Assembly (NCBI GenBank): GCA_027405735.1
Contig: JAPEHQ010000003.1
Coordinates: forward strand, 2,728,001-2,792,000
Source: Mucor racemosus
Lineage: Eukaryota > Mucoromycota > Mucoromycetes > Mucorales > Mucoraceae
Reading direction: 5' to 3'
Length of the DNA: 64,000 bases
Shown here: one piece after another, positions 46,378 through 57,072 of the stretch
Numbering within the stretch: the stretch's first letter is position 1
Layout of the letters: every line of letters starts with the position of its first letter
The notes under the pieces: model-generated
Database searches by the model: none
What the model saw: only the letters and a program-made list of their open reading frames with translations
Told to the model about the DNA's origin: nothing
Position numbers and translations under genes: made by a program

Positions 46378-46725
46378 TGTTACGCCAGGAGATTATATCA
46401 ATCTCAAAGCTAAAATATGTACTAAATCATTTAATAAAAATAAAGGAAAACTGTTATAAAATGAAAGAGCACACTAAAACTAAAGAACTTTATTATAAGA
46501 TCGAACCATCTTCTTTTATATTCACATTCTCTAATTATATGACCTGTTTAAAGGAGTCTATTTATATATATACATATATCCAATCAAGTCTAGGTGACAC
46601 ACACTAGTTCCACATTCTTGTATAAACGGAGCTTCATAACATAATACACAGCAATGTAGAACTTAACATATCAAACTGTGTCGTAATCTTAACCAAGGAA
46701 TGCACCCAGATCTGTGGATGCAACA
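46378..46725 (-). mobile_element. Solo LTR family A, copy 2 (uninterrupted)
   Basis: 348 bp with TGTTACGCC and GATGCAACA termini and perfect TSD TGATG (46373-46377 and 46726-46730). X copy 1 shows the empty site near 22495. This copy supplies the empty TA site for the transposon in copy 1. Confidence 0.93.
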
Positions 46726-47250
46726 TGATGAACGTAAATGTATAAAACAAAGCATACTTTTGAATGAAAGTACTAATTATTCTGATTAACATCAATGGGT
46801 TCTTCAAAAAACTTAGTTAAGTACAATCATTGCTACTACTAAATTGCATAATTTGGTATGTAGAAAACTCTTGAAGCATTTATTCTTTTTTTTTTGGCAG
46901 TGCTACATATCATCGTTCAATATGACTGAATATTAATAAATTAGAGAAAATACAGCAGGTAAAACACTGATACCCAACAATGTACATCAAGGTCAAAGTT
47001 GATAAAAGGTGCATTTATTGTGTATTGGAAATAATCGCAGCATTTTGATGGATAGAAATTACAGGGCCAAGGTGTTGTGTTTGCCTCAGAATTTTTAAAA
47101 GGGTTTAAAAGCATACTTCATCAAACTTAGATGTTAAATACTCACTATATGCTATTAGTATCATCTTGTTTTTCATTTAATTGTTGTATTATTAAAAATC
47201 AAGCTTTTCATAGCTTATAACAATGACAATGGAATGTTTCTAATTTTTAG

Positions 47251-47485
47251 ATTGACATTTATCATAAGGCGGGCTAATGATAAGTTTTATACTACTACTA
47301 TAGATAGAACCAGTCAATTTAATAATTTATGGAGTTTGAATGCAAATACCGAAGAAGCATTTGTAAGTACTAAAGTTGGTTTTGGTAAAACATTGAATAA
47401 ATTGGCTTGGGACAAAGAGGATAAAAAGGTGGCAATATATTCCAGTGATGGCCATGTTTATGTTTATGTTTATGATATTGGAGAG
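47251..47485 (+). pseudogene. Captured exon fragment, dynein intermediate chain-like (X copy 3)
   Basis: Same 235-nt AG-to-GTAAG segment as in X copy 2, fully open and identical in translation. No start codon of its own beyond chance upstream ATG, and no flanking exons. Confidence 0.7.
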
Positions 47486-48575
47486 GTAAGACTAAACTCA
47501 ACAATGTAAACCACCTCTAACACAATAATTATAAAGTAAGACTATATTCCCATAAAATAAACTACCACACAATATTAACATGTATAAAGATTTACAGTAA
47601 TAAGCTTGAATCAAATGGGTACAGCATCGTAAATTCTTGGAAAAGTTCTCAAATATCGTAAAGTCTCTTATTTTTAAGACTTACAAGGCTTATAAGCGGA
47701 ATATTAATTTAGAAAATTATTTTTGTCCAGATCATCAATTTTGACATTTTTTAATTTTTTTTTTTTGGTTTTGCAAATCTAGAGTTAATTATACTACCAA
47801 TTATAAAAACAAAAAATATACACATATGCAGAATTTAGCGCTCTATTTGCTCAATAAAAAACAACAAACATTTTTATTACGAAATACTGCATGAAAATCC
47901 TTTAACCAAAAAAGCGTTTTTGGGACAAAAGTACAAAGTTTCATTATTTAACATTTAATATTAAGCTTTTATAAAATTTGTATTAGCTATAGCTACAATT
48001 TTCTCTCACAATGTAGTATATTTAAACGTTGATTTTGTTATCAAAATTTGATTTTTCTATTTTTTGATAAAAATCATGAGTGTTGGTAAGGATGAAATGA
48101 GTTCCGAAAATGTCCGCTACAAAATCTGAATTTTCAGACCACAAGTGGTTAAATATAAGAAAAAGTTGAAAAAAAATACGTTTTTTACTAAAAGCTTAGA
48201 TATACCGTAGTATAAGAGACTTAGCCGTTCAATCTTGCTATGCTCAATTACGGCGTCTCTCTAAGGGGTCGCTTTTGCAATTTTTTAATGGATGTATGAT
48301 ATGACAGACGATTTTTCTGGTAAAAAAAATGCACGTTTGTATGATAACAGATGCTGCTTGTTTTGTTTTGTTTATGGTTCATGCGCAGTAATGCTGCTTT
48401 TACATTGGCTGTAATGTCCAATTTAGCAGGGTTTTAATTGCGCTAAATAATGTGAAGCCTTGAAAATCCATTTCTACGTGTGTTTTTTTTATATTTCAAG
48501 GACATATTCACCGTTTGATAAGGCATATCAGACTATTATCAAGCTGGTATTCTTTTCTTTTATCTGAATACGCAT

Positions 48576-48935
48576 TGTTGCATCCACAGATCTGGGCGCA
48601 TTCCTTGGTTAAGATTACAACACAGTTTGATACTGTATGTTAAGTTCTACATTGTTGTGTATTATGTTATAAAGCTCAGTTTATACAGGAATGTGGAACT
48701 AGTGTGTGTCACCTATACTTGATTGGATATATATATATAATATATATACATATAAATAAACTCATCTTAGATTAGTCATATAATTAGAGAATGTAAATAT
48801 AAAGATGTTTTGATCTTATAATAAATTTTTTTAGTTTTAGTGTGCTCTTTCATTTTATAACAGTTTTCCTTTATTTTATTAAATAATTTAGTACATATTT
48901 TAGCTTTGAGATTGATATAATCTCATGATGTAACA
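48576..48935 (+). mobile_element. LTR family A, copy 3 (no TSD)
   Basis: 360 bp from TGTTGCATCC to GATGTAACA, the reverse of copies 1 and 2. The flanks CGCAT and AATAT do not match. The left flank is X and the right flank is unrelated, so recombination or deletion at this LTR joined two loci. Confidence 0.85.
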
Positions 48936-49021
48936 AATATGAGTTAGAAATGGAATTGGCTTCAAAATTGGCTGTTTAATATCCTCGAAAACCGATAGTA
49001 TTGCTGGATGTACTGCTTGGT

Positions 49022-49579
49022 TGTTGTATGCCACCAAGTACCATAAGTTATCACCTTCTACAGTATCAATACATCTTACAATCTATTGGCTACGACATGT
49101 ATTGAAGTGCAAAGTTTTGATATCCGATACAGTATAAGAAACTCCTAGCGTACTAAGTTTAATCCAGTAATTAGCAAGAACGCTTGGACCTCAATTATGA
49201 CACTATATTATTTTATCCCAGCGGTTAATCAATCAAGTAGCTATCAAATCAACATCCGAGCACATTTAGGGCAGCATTGAAACAAGGCAACAACTCATAA
49301 GCTCTGCAAGCACGATTAAATTATGATTGCTCCATTTCCATCCATAGATTATTATCAAGCATATCTAATGGTTCAATAGTACCTTAAATTACATCTCAGA
49401 ATCTCAATGTCAAATCAATACAAAAGGTCATACTTTTATATCTAATTAAACGATATCTTATTTTTATTATACAGTTGAAGAACTGATTCATTACTCATTC
49501 TTCTCTTTTAACTTTTAATTGTATTCTTTTATTTTATTCTTTTTTAAGTATTATTTATCAAACCCGAAAATATACGACA
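49022..49579 (-). mobile_element. LTR family G, copy 2
   Basis: 558 bp on the plus strand from TGTTGTATGCC to ATATACGACA, the inverse of copy 3. The flanks TTGGT and CTCTG do not match. Together with copy 3 it forms a large inverted repeat. Confidence 0.8.
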
Positions 49580-49778
49580 CTCTGGGTAGATTTTTAAAAA
49601 AATGAATCCTTTTCTGAAATTCCAAAGCACCCGTTTCTTTTTTCCTAAAAAAATATGAAAATAATTTATGAGATTTTTTTTCTAATAAAAATATTAACAG
49701 GTATTTGAATATAAAAATGGATATATATCCTATAAATAAGTGAGTACCATCATATATATTTTACTTTTATATATAAAT

Positions 49779-50310
49779 TGTCGTATATTTTCAGGATTGA
49801 TAAATAGTACTTAAAAAAGAATACAATTATAAAAGAATGAGTAATTAATCAGTTCTTCAACTGTATAATAAAAACAAGATATCGTTTATTTAGATGTAAA
49901 AGTATGGCCTTTTATATTGATTTGACATTGAGATCCTGAGATGTAATTTAAGGTACTATTGAACCATTAGATATGCTTGATAATAATCTATGGATGGAAA
50001 TGGAGCAATCATAATTTAATCGTGCTTGCAGAGCTTATGAGTTGTTGCCTTGTTTCAATGCTGCCCTAAATGTGCTTGGATGTTGATTTGATAACTACTT
50101 GATTGGTTAACTGCTGGGATGAAATAATGTGGTGTCATAATTGAGGTCAAAGCGTTCTTGATAATTACTGGATTAAACTTGATACGCTAGGAGTTTCTTA
50201 TATCCGATATCAAGACTTGCACTTCAATACATGTCGTAGTCAATAGATTGTAAGATGTATTGATACTGTAGAAGGTGATAATGTATGATACTAGTAGGTG
50301 GAATACAACA
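49779..50310 (+). mobile_element. Solo LTR family G, copy 3 (reference copy)
   Basis: The termini are TGTCGTATATTTTC and GGAATACAACA with perfect TSD TAAAT (49774-49778 and 50311-50315). Segment S copy 1 shows the single TAAAT empty site near 38870. Length is 532 bp. Confidence 0.9.
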
Positions 50311-51567
50311 TAAATCCTTTAAATTTGTGATTTTCTGGACCTTTTTCGAATCCAGTTATACCATCGTATACTTTCCAAGTTAAACTCCGTTATAGTGGCT
50401 AATGTTGTATGCTTTATTTTATGCTTTTCATAAAATAAGCGTTTGAATAATTAGTTATACAGCATAACCTTAATTTTTGTATAAAATTTTGATACCTGCA
50501 TCTCATCACAGCTGCTTGAGATATTTAAACAGCCGCGTCCGGACTGTCCGGTAATTTTTTTTTAGAAATTTACAGCTTGAAAATGTTATTAAATTGCCGC
50601 GTCTGGATATTGTTTGGCATTTTTTTTTGGAAGAGTGACCATTGGCAAAAATGTCCATTACATGTAATTTTTGATTTTTAACGTATTTTTACATTAATTT
50701 TCCCATAATAGTGTATAAAAAAAATAAATTTTGTTAAAACCACAACCATCAAGAGTTTATAAATGAACCAAAAAAATTCTGCGAGCCTCATTTCTTTTCT
50801 TTTAGTTTAAATCTTTTTAATTTTTCAAAGCTGAAAAAAGTAAGTATGATAGTAATTCTACTTTTAATTATAATCCTTATGCCGTTTTATTAGGCTGTCT
50901 TTATCCTCATTCATGAAAATCTTTTGCTCATAAAGTTCTATAATAATTACGGTACATGTTTATTAACAAATGTTTTATTACGACGTTAGAAAATAACACG
51001 GGATCCTGCTATTTGTTGATTTAATTTCGTAAAAAAATATCTAGTGGGCGAATATTTTGTATTGTTTTATACAAATAGCAACTAAACCGATGGATTTGTA
51101 TTAGCCAAATCATATAAATGCTGTCTACTACGTAAGGTAATAGATATCCTTTTACAGTATTATCTTCATATTGAAATAAACTAATTTATAATTATTTAGT
51201 CTTTAAGCTTGCTGTGATATATCTTCTTTGATACTCTGATAAATATCTTGATTTCACCAGTTGTTTGTTGAAAGCTTGAAAGTAGTAAAATCAAAATAAA
51301 TCCTGCACAAATGTGTAGCTTATCAATGTATAGATTTAAATACCTGGTATATATTAATACTACCCTGAAAAGTTTTTTACTTTGAAGCGCTACGTTAGTA
51401 ACACATCTACATTTTTACCCACTCCTAAAAAAAGTTTGTCTGGTTACCTATATTATTTAATGATATGATCTATAATTGTGTTATCTGTAGAGTTGTACAG
51501 GTTAGGGTATTAGATCTGGCTGAGGTTCATTCAGAAGTAATTAAATTGGTACCAATTTAGTATAATA

Positions 51568-51696
51568 CACTACGAAGAAAATTCTTTTAATTCTCTTAAT
51601 TGTGTCATATTTAGACGAAATTCAAAAAAATTAAGCAGTGAAAAGTTTTTTACTCTCCTTAATGTAGCACAATTAAGAGACTTTTTCTTCATAGTG
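51568..51696. mobile_element. 129-bp CACTA-ended MITE
   Basis: The ends CACTACGAAGAAAA and TTTTTCTTCATAGTG are inverted. CTCTTAATTGTG and its inverse lie inside. A 3-bp TSD ATA is at 51565-51567 and 51697-51699. Segment S copy 1 lacks it. TIR sequence and TSD size fit a CACTA-type miniature element. Confidence 0.8.
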
Positions 51697-52621
51697 ATAT
51701 ATGCTATAGATTATTGTGTATTTTTCCAAATAAATTTTTTTACTTCATTTAGTACGGCGGAACTATGCTTCCCATGGGCATAATGATCTGCACAGATGGA
51801 CAGAGCAATGAGATCAACGTTTTTTAGTCAATTTATTAAAGTGTATCAATTATACTATAATTGATAACGAAGATAATTTGAATGATTTAAAGTAGATGTG
51901 TGTTACTCTGGTTCAACAGAATTGCCTATTATTGACGAGATATATTAATTTGAAATTTGGAATTTGAAAGAGTTCTGCCCATGTTCTTCTTTCGGGGACC
52001 AAATGAAAACAACGGCAACAACTTGTTTGGCAACACTAAAAGTGATTATGCCTTTGTAAATTTCTGTTTGTAACACACAAAATTAACTGATTTAGAATTA
52101 CTTTTCTTTCTTCTTCTCCACCCTTTTATTTATGTTTAAAACTTAAAACTACAATTAAAAGACCAATATTTTTTATAAACTGAAATCAAGTAGCAGGTAC
52201 AAGTACATGTTTTTCCTATTGTTTATTTGGAAATGAATTATCAACTGTTAATGTTATTAGGGCGCGTTATAATATTATTTTTCTCAAGCAAAAAAAGCAT
52301 CCAAGACTTAATCATTTGGTTCCATTGTCTACGTTATTATAATCAATGCTTTTTCGGTCAAAAATTGCTATCTACCTGCAGAAAATTGGCGATTATAAAA
52401 GTATGTATAGTATTGACTTGATTTGAATGAATAAATAAGCTTATGTTAGTCTATTTAGTTTCTAAAAAATATTTGTTTCTGCTTAATGACGAACAGTAAA
52501 GAAAAGGAAAACAAACTGTTGTCTTGTTGTTGTATACTACTACCAACTATCAAAGATACACCATAATCACTACTGGTTAATTGATTTTACTAATAAATCA
52601 ATTTTTATAGGATAAAAGTAA

Positions 52622-52917
52622 AGGCGTATTCAGTTCAAAACGCTTGAAACAATTCAATTATGTTAATTTACATGGATTATCATCTCTTGTTCATTCAATT
52701 GCGATATCTGATTTTAATATTTCATTTATACTGCTAACCAACTTGTTAGTCCATTAGAGTTAACTCACCATCCTTGATTAGCGCATCTACTGTAAAATAG
52801 CGATTCATTATTAGATAATGGTATGCAAAACTATTAAAAGGGTCGTCTAATCTCAAATTTATCTGATTCAACTGCTGATGCTAAGCTAGCATCAAATTAG
52901 TTGTGTTGACCCGCAAC
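52622..52917. other. 296-bp insertion relative to X copy 2
   Basis: Flanked by AAAGTAA direct repeats (52615-52621 and 52918-52924), which occur once in X copy 2 near 41034. No clear TIR. It is either an insertion here or a repeat-mediated deletion in copy 2. Confidence 0.5.
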
Positions 52918-53653
52918 AAAGTAAGGCGTTATTTTATCAAGTGCTATGTTGGCGTTCAATGTATTTCAGTTAAATTAAACAGATAGAGATATGGTTCATA
53001 CAGAGACCTATGAATGTGTGTGTGAGAGTTCCGATCTATGAAAACAAAAAAATGATTCAAATTGTGATGCTTCGTCGACCTGTACGAGATTTTTTTGTGG
53101 CGATAACTGGTGGCTCAAGTGTAATTTAGGCATTTGATTGTCAAATGTATCGAAACAAAACGAAGTTGGTTAATTGATATAACGGATAATATATACAATG
53201 TCATTTATTGAATGGGTGAATGTAAATAAATAAAGCAAAGCCTACTTTTGAATGAAAGTATTGCTTATTCTGATTAACATTAATAGGTTCTTCAAAAAGC
53301 TTAGTTAAATGCAATCATTGCTACTAGATCGCATAATTTGATATGCAGAAAACTCATGAAGCGTTTATTTATTTTTGGCAATGTTACAAATCATCGTTCG
53401 ATATGACTAAATATTAATGAATTAGAGACAATAAAATTGGTAAAAAATTGATACCCAACAATGTACATCGAGGTTTAAGGTTGATAAAAGGTGATGCACT
53501 CATTATGTAGTGGAGATCACAACATTTTGATGGATAGAAACTACAGGACCAAGATGCTGTGTTTGCCTTAGGATTTTTAAAAGGGTTTAAAAGCATACTT
53601 TATCAAACTTGGATGTTAAATACTCACCATTGTAGGTTTTCGCCTATTATTTA

Positions 53654-54641
53654 TGCAGTAAATGACGAAGTTATTTACTAAAATAAAAAATATATAAAAA
53701 TAAAAGCAGTATGTTATGTCAATATAATATCCTAGGTCGCACATTCAAGGTCGCAGTCAATATTCGGTATTATAGTAAATCAACAGGTGTACACGTTGAT
53801 TCACATGCGTCTTAGTAAATTGGTGTAATGTTCTTAGATAGTAATTCTGTGTAATAGTTATAATGAAAAGTATATAAATACATCCTCTGGATGTATTGTT
53901 AATTGTTAATAGAAAGTGTAATATTTTGGCAAGATTATTTCTTAAGACCGTTTTGACATTTCACAGTAGAAATACAATTATAATCAGCTAAAGTTTTTAT
54001 TACAAAAGATTTATGAAGAGTTAAAATAATTGAAAAGTATGAGGGTATTTATAGTGATTTGGAGAACTTGGATACCATCAGACTTGAATGGATGTATATT
54101 TAGTAATCTTCCAGTTTTGAGTACATTGTTATTGATTTAATATTTTAAGGGTTAAATTGTGTGGAGCATTGACCATAAGGGATTGTATGTCAAGTGTGAC
54201 AATATCGACCTTTTGGGAAATGGTTGTTTTGTTTATTTCTGTTATATCTATTTTATGTAACCTTGATTTTTAAGGGGTAGTTTTTATATGCTTGAATCTT
54301 ATTTATATTGATAGTGCAACTTCGATATACAGTAGATGAGTAGTTGACTAAATTGATATCTTTGTTTATTATCATTATTGACTTAGATAGAATCCTGTTT
54401 TGATATATATGTCATTTGTGTAATTGATTGCGCCGTGATCAAGGGTGCTATCATCTACACTACATGTATGGTTCAAAAAGGGTATTTCATATTTTTAGCA
54501 TGCGTTTGTTATTGTGTTCAATTGAAGCGTTTGTTTATTATTGTTGTTCACATTTCAAGTGGCATCATATCTTAAGAGCGACACTTGGAATCTAGGTTGT
54601 TTTATTTTTATCAAGCGTTTTTAGTATGTAATTCCACTGCA
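53654..54641 (-). mobile_element. Solo LTR family F, inserted in LTR-D
   Basis: The termini are TGCAGTAAATG and TTCCACTGCA with TSD ATTTA (53649-53653 and 54642-54646). Net length is about 731 bp after removing LTR-E. The minus strand has a CACTATAAATACCC box. No coding capacity. Confidence 0.85.
53712..53963 (+). mobile_element. Solo LTR family E, inserted in LTR-F
   Basis: The termini are TGTTATGTCAA and TTGACATTTCA with perfect TSD CAGTA (53707-53711 and 53964-53968). Length is 252 bp. It contains GTATATAAATACATCC in plus orientation. It is the innermost and therefore youngest layer of this nest. Confidence 0.85.
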
Positions 54642-54960
54642 ATTTATGTTAAATCTCATTTCACTCCCATATTGAACCTGACATCCAAATGGAATTGAAA
54701 TGGTATAAACACTTTTAGAATCCAGGACCTGATGGCTCCTGGCTTCCTTTTTTAACTTAATAATAAAGACCCTACGTTCTCCGTGATATAATCACTTGTA
54801 GTCCTTATTTTATTTGTATTGGAAATAATTGTTGTTATCTACATATAACTATCAACCATATTCTATTAGCATCGTTTTGTTTTTTATTTGATTGCTGTAT
54901 TATTAAAAACCAAGCTTTTCATAGCTTATAACAATGACAGTGGGATGTTTCTGATTTTAG

Positions 54961-55195
54961 ATTGACATTTATCATAAGGCGGGCTGATAATACGTTTGAT
55001 ACTACTGTAGATGGAACCAGTCAATTTAATTTATGGAATTTGAATGCAAATACCGAGGAAGCATTTGTAAGTACTTAAGTTGGTTCCAGTAAAGCATTGA
55101 ATAAATTAGCTTGGGACAAAGAGGGTAAAAAGGTGGCAATAGTAGGTTCCAATGATGGCCATCATGTTTATGTTTATGTTTATGATATTGGAGAG
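54961..55195 (+). pseudogene. Captured exon fragment, dynein intermediate chain-like (X copy 4)
   Basis: Same AG-to-GTAAG segment. It keeps the best N-terminal reading (VDGTSQFNLWNLNANTEEAF) but has an in-frame TAA after the VST codons and a small insertion near the SNDG turn, so it is dead as coding. Confidence 0.72.
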
Positions 55196-57072
55196 GTAAG
55201 ACTAAACTCAATGTAAATTACCTCTAACACAATAATTATAAAGTAAGACTATATTCCCATAAAATAAACTACCACAAAATATTAATATATATAAAGATTT
55301 ACAGTAATAAGCTTGAATCAAATGGGTACAGCATCGTAAATTCTTGGAAAAGTTCTCAAATATCGTAAAGTCTCTTATTTTTAAGACTTACAAGGCTTAT
55401 AAGCGGAATATTAATTTAGAAAATTATTTTTGTCCAGATCATCAATTTTGACATTTTTTAATTTTTTTTTTTTGGTTTTGCAAATCTAGAGTTAATTATA
55501 CTACCAATTATAAAAACAAAAAATATACACATATGCAGAATTTAGCGCTCTATTTGCTCAATAAAAAACAACAAACATTTTTATTACGAAATACTGCATG
55601 AAAATCCTTTAACCAAAAAAGCGTTTTTGGGACAAAAGTACAAAGTTTCATTATTTAACATTTAATATTAAGCTTTTATAAAATTTGTATTAGCTATAGC
55701 TACAATTTTCTCTCACAATGTAGTATATTTAAACGTTGATTTTGTTATCAAAATTTGATTTTTCTATTTTTTGATAAAAATCATGAGTGTTGGTAAGGAT
55801 GAAATGAGTTCCGAAAATGTCCGCTACAAAATCTGAATTTTCAGACCACAAATGGTTAAACATAAGAAAAAGTTGAAAAAAAATACGTTTTTTACTAAAA
55901 GCTTAGATATACCGTAGTATAAGAGACTTAGCCGTTCAATCTTGCTATGCTCAATTACGGCGTCTCTCTAAGGGGTCGCTTTTGCAATTTTTTAATGGAT
56001 GTATGATATGACAGACGATTTTTCTGGTAAAAAAATGCATGTTTGTATGATAACAGATGCTGCTTGTTTTGTTTTGTTTATGGTTTATGCGCTGTAATAC
56101 TGCTTTCACATTGGCTGAAATGCACAATTTAGCAGGGTTTTAATTGCGTTAAATAATGTAAAGCCTTGAAAATCCTTTTCTACGTGTGTTGTTTCTCTCT
56201 TTTTGTTTTCATATTCCAAGGATATATTTACCATTTGATAAGGCATATCAGACTATCAAGCTGGTATTCTTTTCTTTTATCTGAATACCCATGCTAACGT
56301 AAGTGACTAATTTTTTTTAATATAAGTAGCAGCCTATATCAGAGACTGATATTTTCATTTAACCGCATTCTAAGATCAAATATCATTATTTACTACTGTC
56401 TTATTGGACGTATTTCTTGATTACCAGATCAAATCGAAGACAATAATATTTATACCTAGTTAATAAGAAGCTAGAACTGGCTACAAACCCACGAAATGTC
56501 CCAGAAAAGTAATATAATTTCAAATGATATAGAAACAAAAACAAAAAAAAGCAATGATCTAATGTCTTGCCTAATAACCATAGTCTTGATCGTAGCTACT
56601 GTATACTTGAAAACAAATCTTTTTACAGCTGACAATCGTAAACTAAAATAGTAAGTTTAAACAAGGTTAATTTGTTTAAATTTTATATGTGATAAGGTGA
56701 CATTTATAATCTTAGATTTGGCTTGCATATGAATTTAAGCAGTAAGTGCTATTTAAATTTATGCTCGAGCAAAAACCATTGTTGCTGTAAACATTATAGC
56801 TATAAACATATTTACAAATGACGATGATAATCGTAAATATATTGGCTCTTGCATGTATTGCTCTACATCAACAACATATTGAACTGTATTGTCTACATAT
56901 AATCTATAATTCTGCACATACCGGCTTAGAGTTGTGCTCATGTGCAGTTTCTTTTGTTGTGCCCATTTGCATCTTGTTATCTTTTTAGTCATATTCAGTG
57001 GGCATAACAGCTCAGGCTATAGTATGCAGCCCATCTGGGCACAACGAAATCATCTTGTGCAGCACAGCCGTA

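Larger units (their letters stand above)
43988..48575 (+). mobile_element. Repeat element X, copy 3 (four insertions, right end lost)
   Basis: The left end CGGCCAAACTGTG follows TA at 43986-43987. In order it is interrupted by LTR-C (44040), LTR-D (44520), a 1.09-kb insertion (45231) and LTR-A (46378). The captured exon is at 47251-47485. The right end is replaced by LTR-A copy 3 at 48576. Other X copies give the empty sites for each insertion. Confidence 0.75.
49580..51752. repeat. Segment S, copy 2 (interrupted)
   Basis: Counterpart of 38655-40130. LTR-G copy 3 is inserted at TAAAT and a MITE at 51568-51696. A 30-nt indel lies near 51030. It ends at the left end of X copy 4. Confidence 0.75.
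53631..54854 (+). mobile_element. Solo LTR family D, copy 2 (interrupted by LTR-F)
   Basis: The termini are TGTAGGTTTTCGCC and TATAACTATCA with perfect TSD ACCAT (53626-53630 and 54855-54859). Without the nest it is about 231 bp, matching LTR-D copy 1 inverted (GGTTTTCGCC start, AATAAAGACCC, GTTCTCCGTG). Confidence 0.88.
51755..57070 (+). mobile_element. Repeat element X, copy 4 (with nested LTR-D/F/E)
   Basis: The left end CGGCGGAACTATGCT follows TA at 51753-51754. The right end GCACAGCCG precedes TA at 57071-57072. Both modules are in direct order. It is interrupted by the three-level LTR nest at 53631-54854 and perhaps by a 296-bp insertion at 52622-52917 between AAAGTAA repeats. The captured exon is at 54961-55195. 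Confidence 0.75.
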
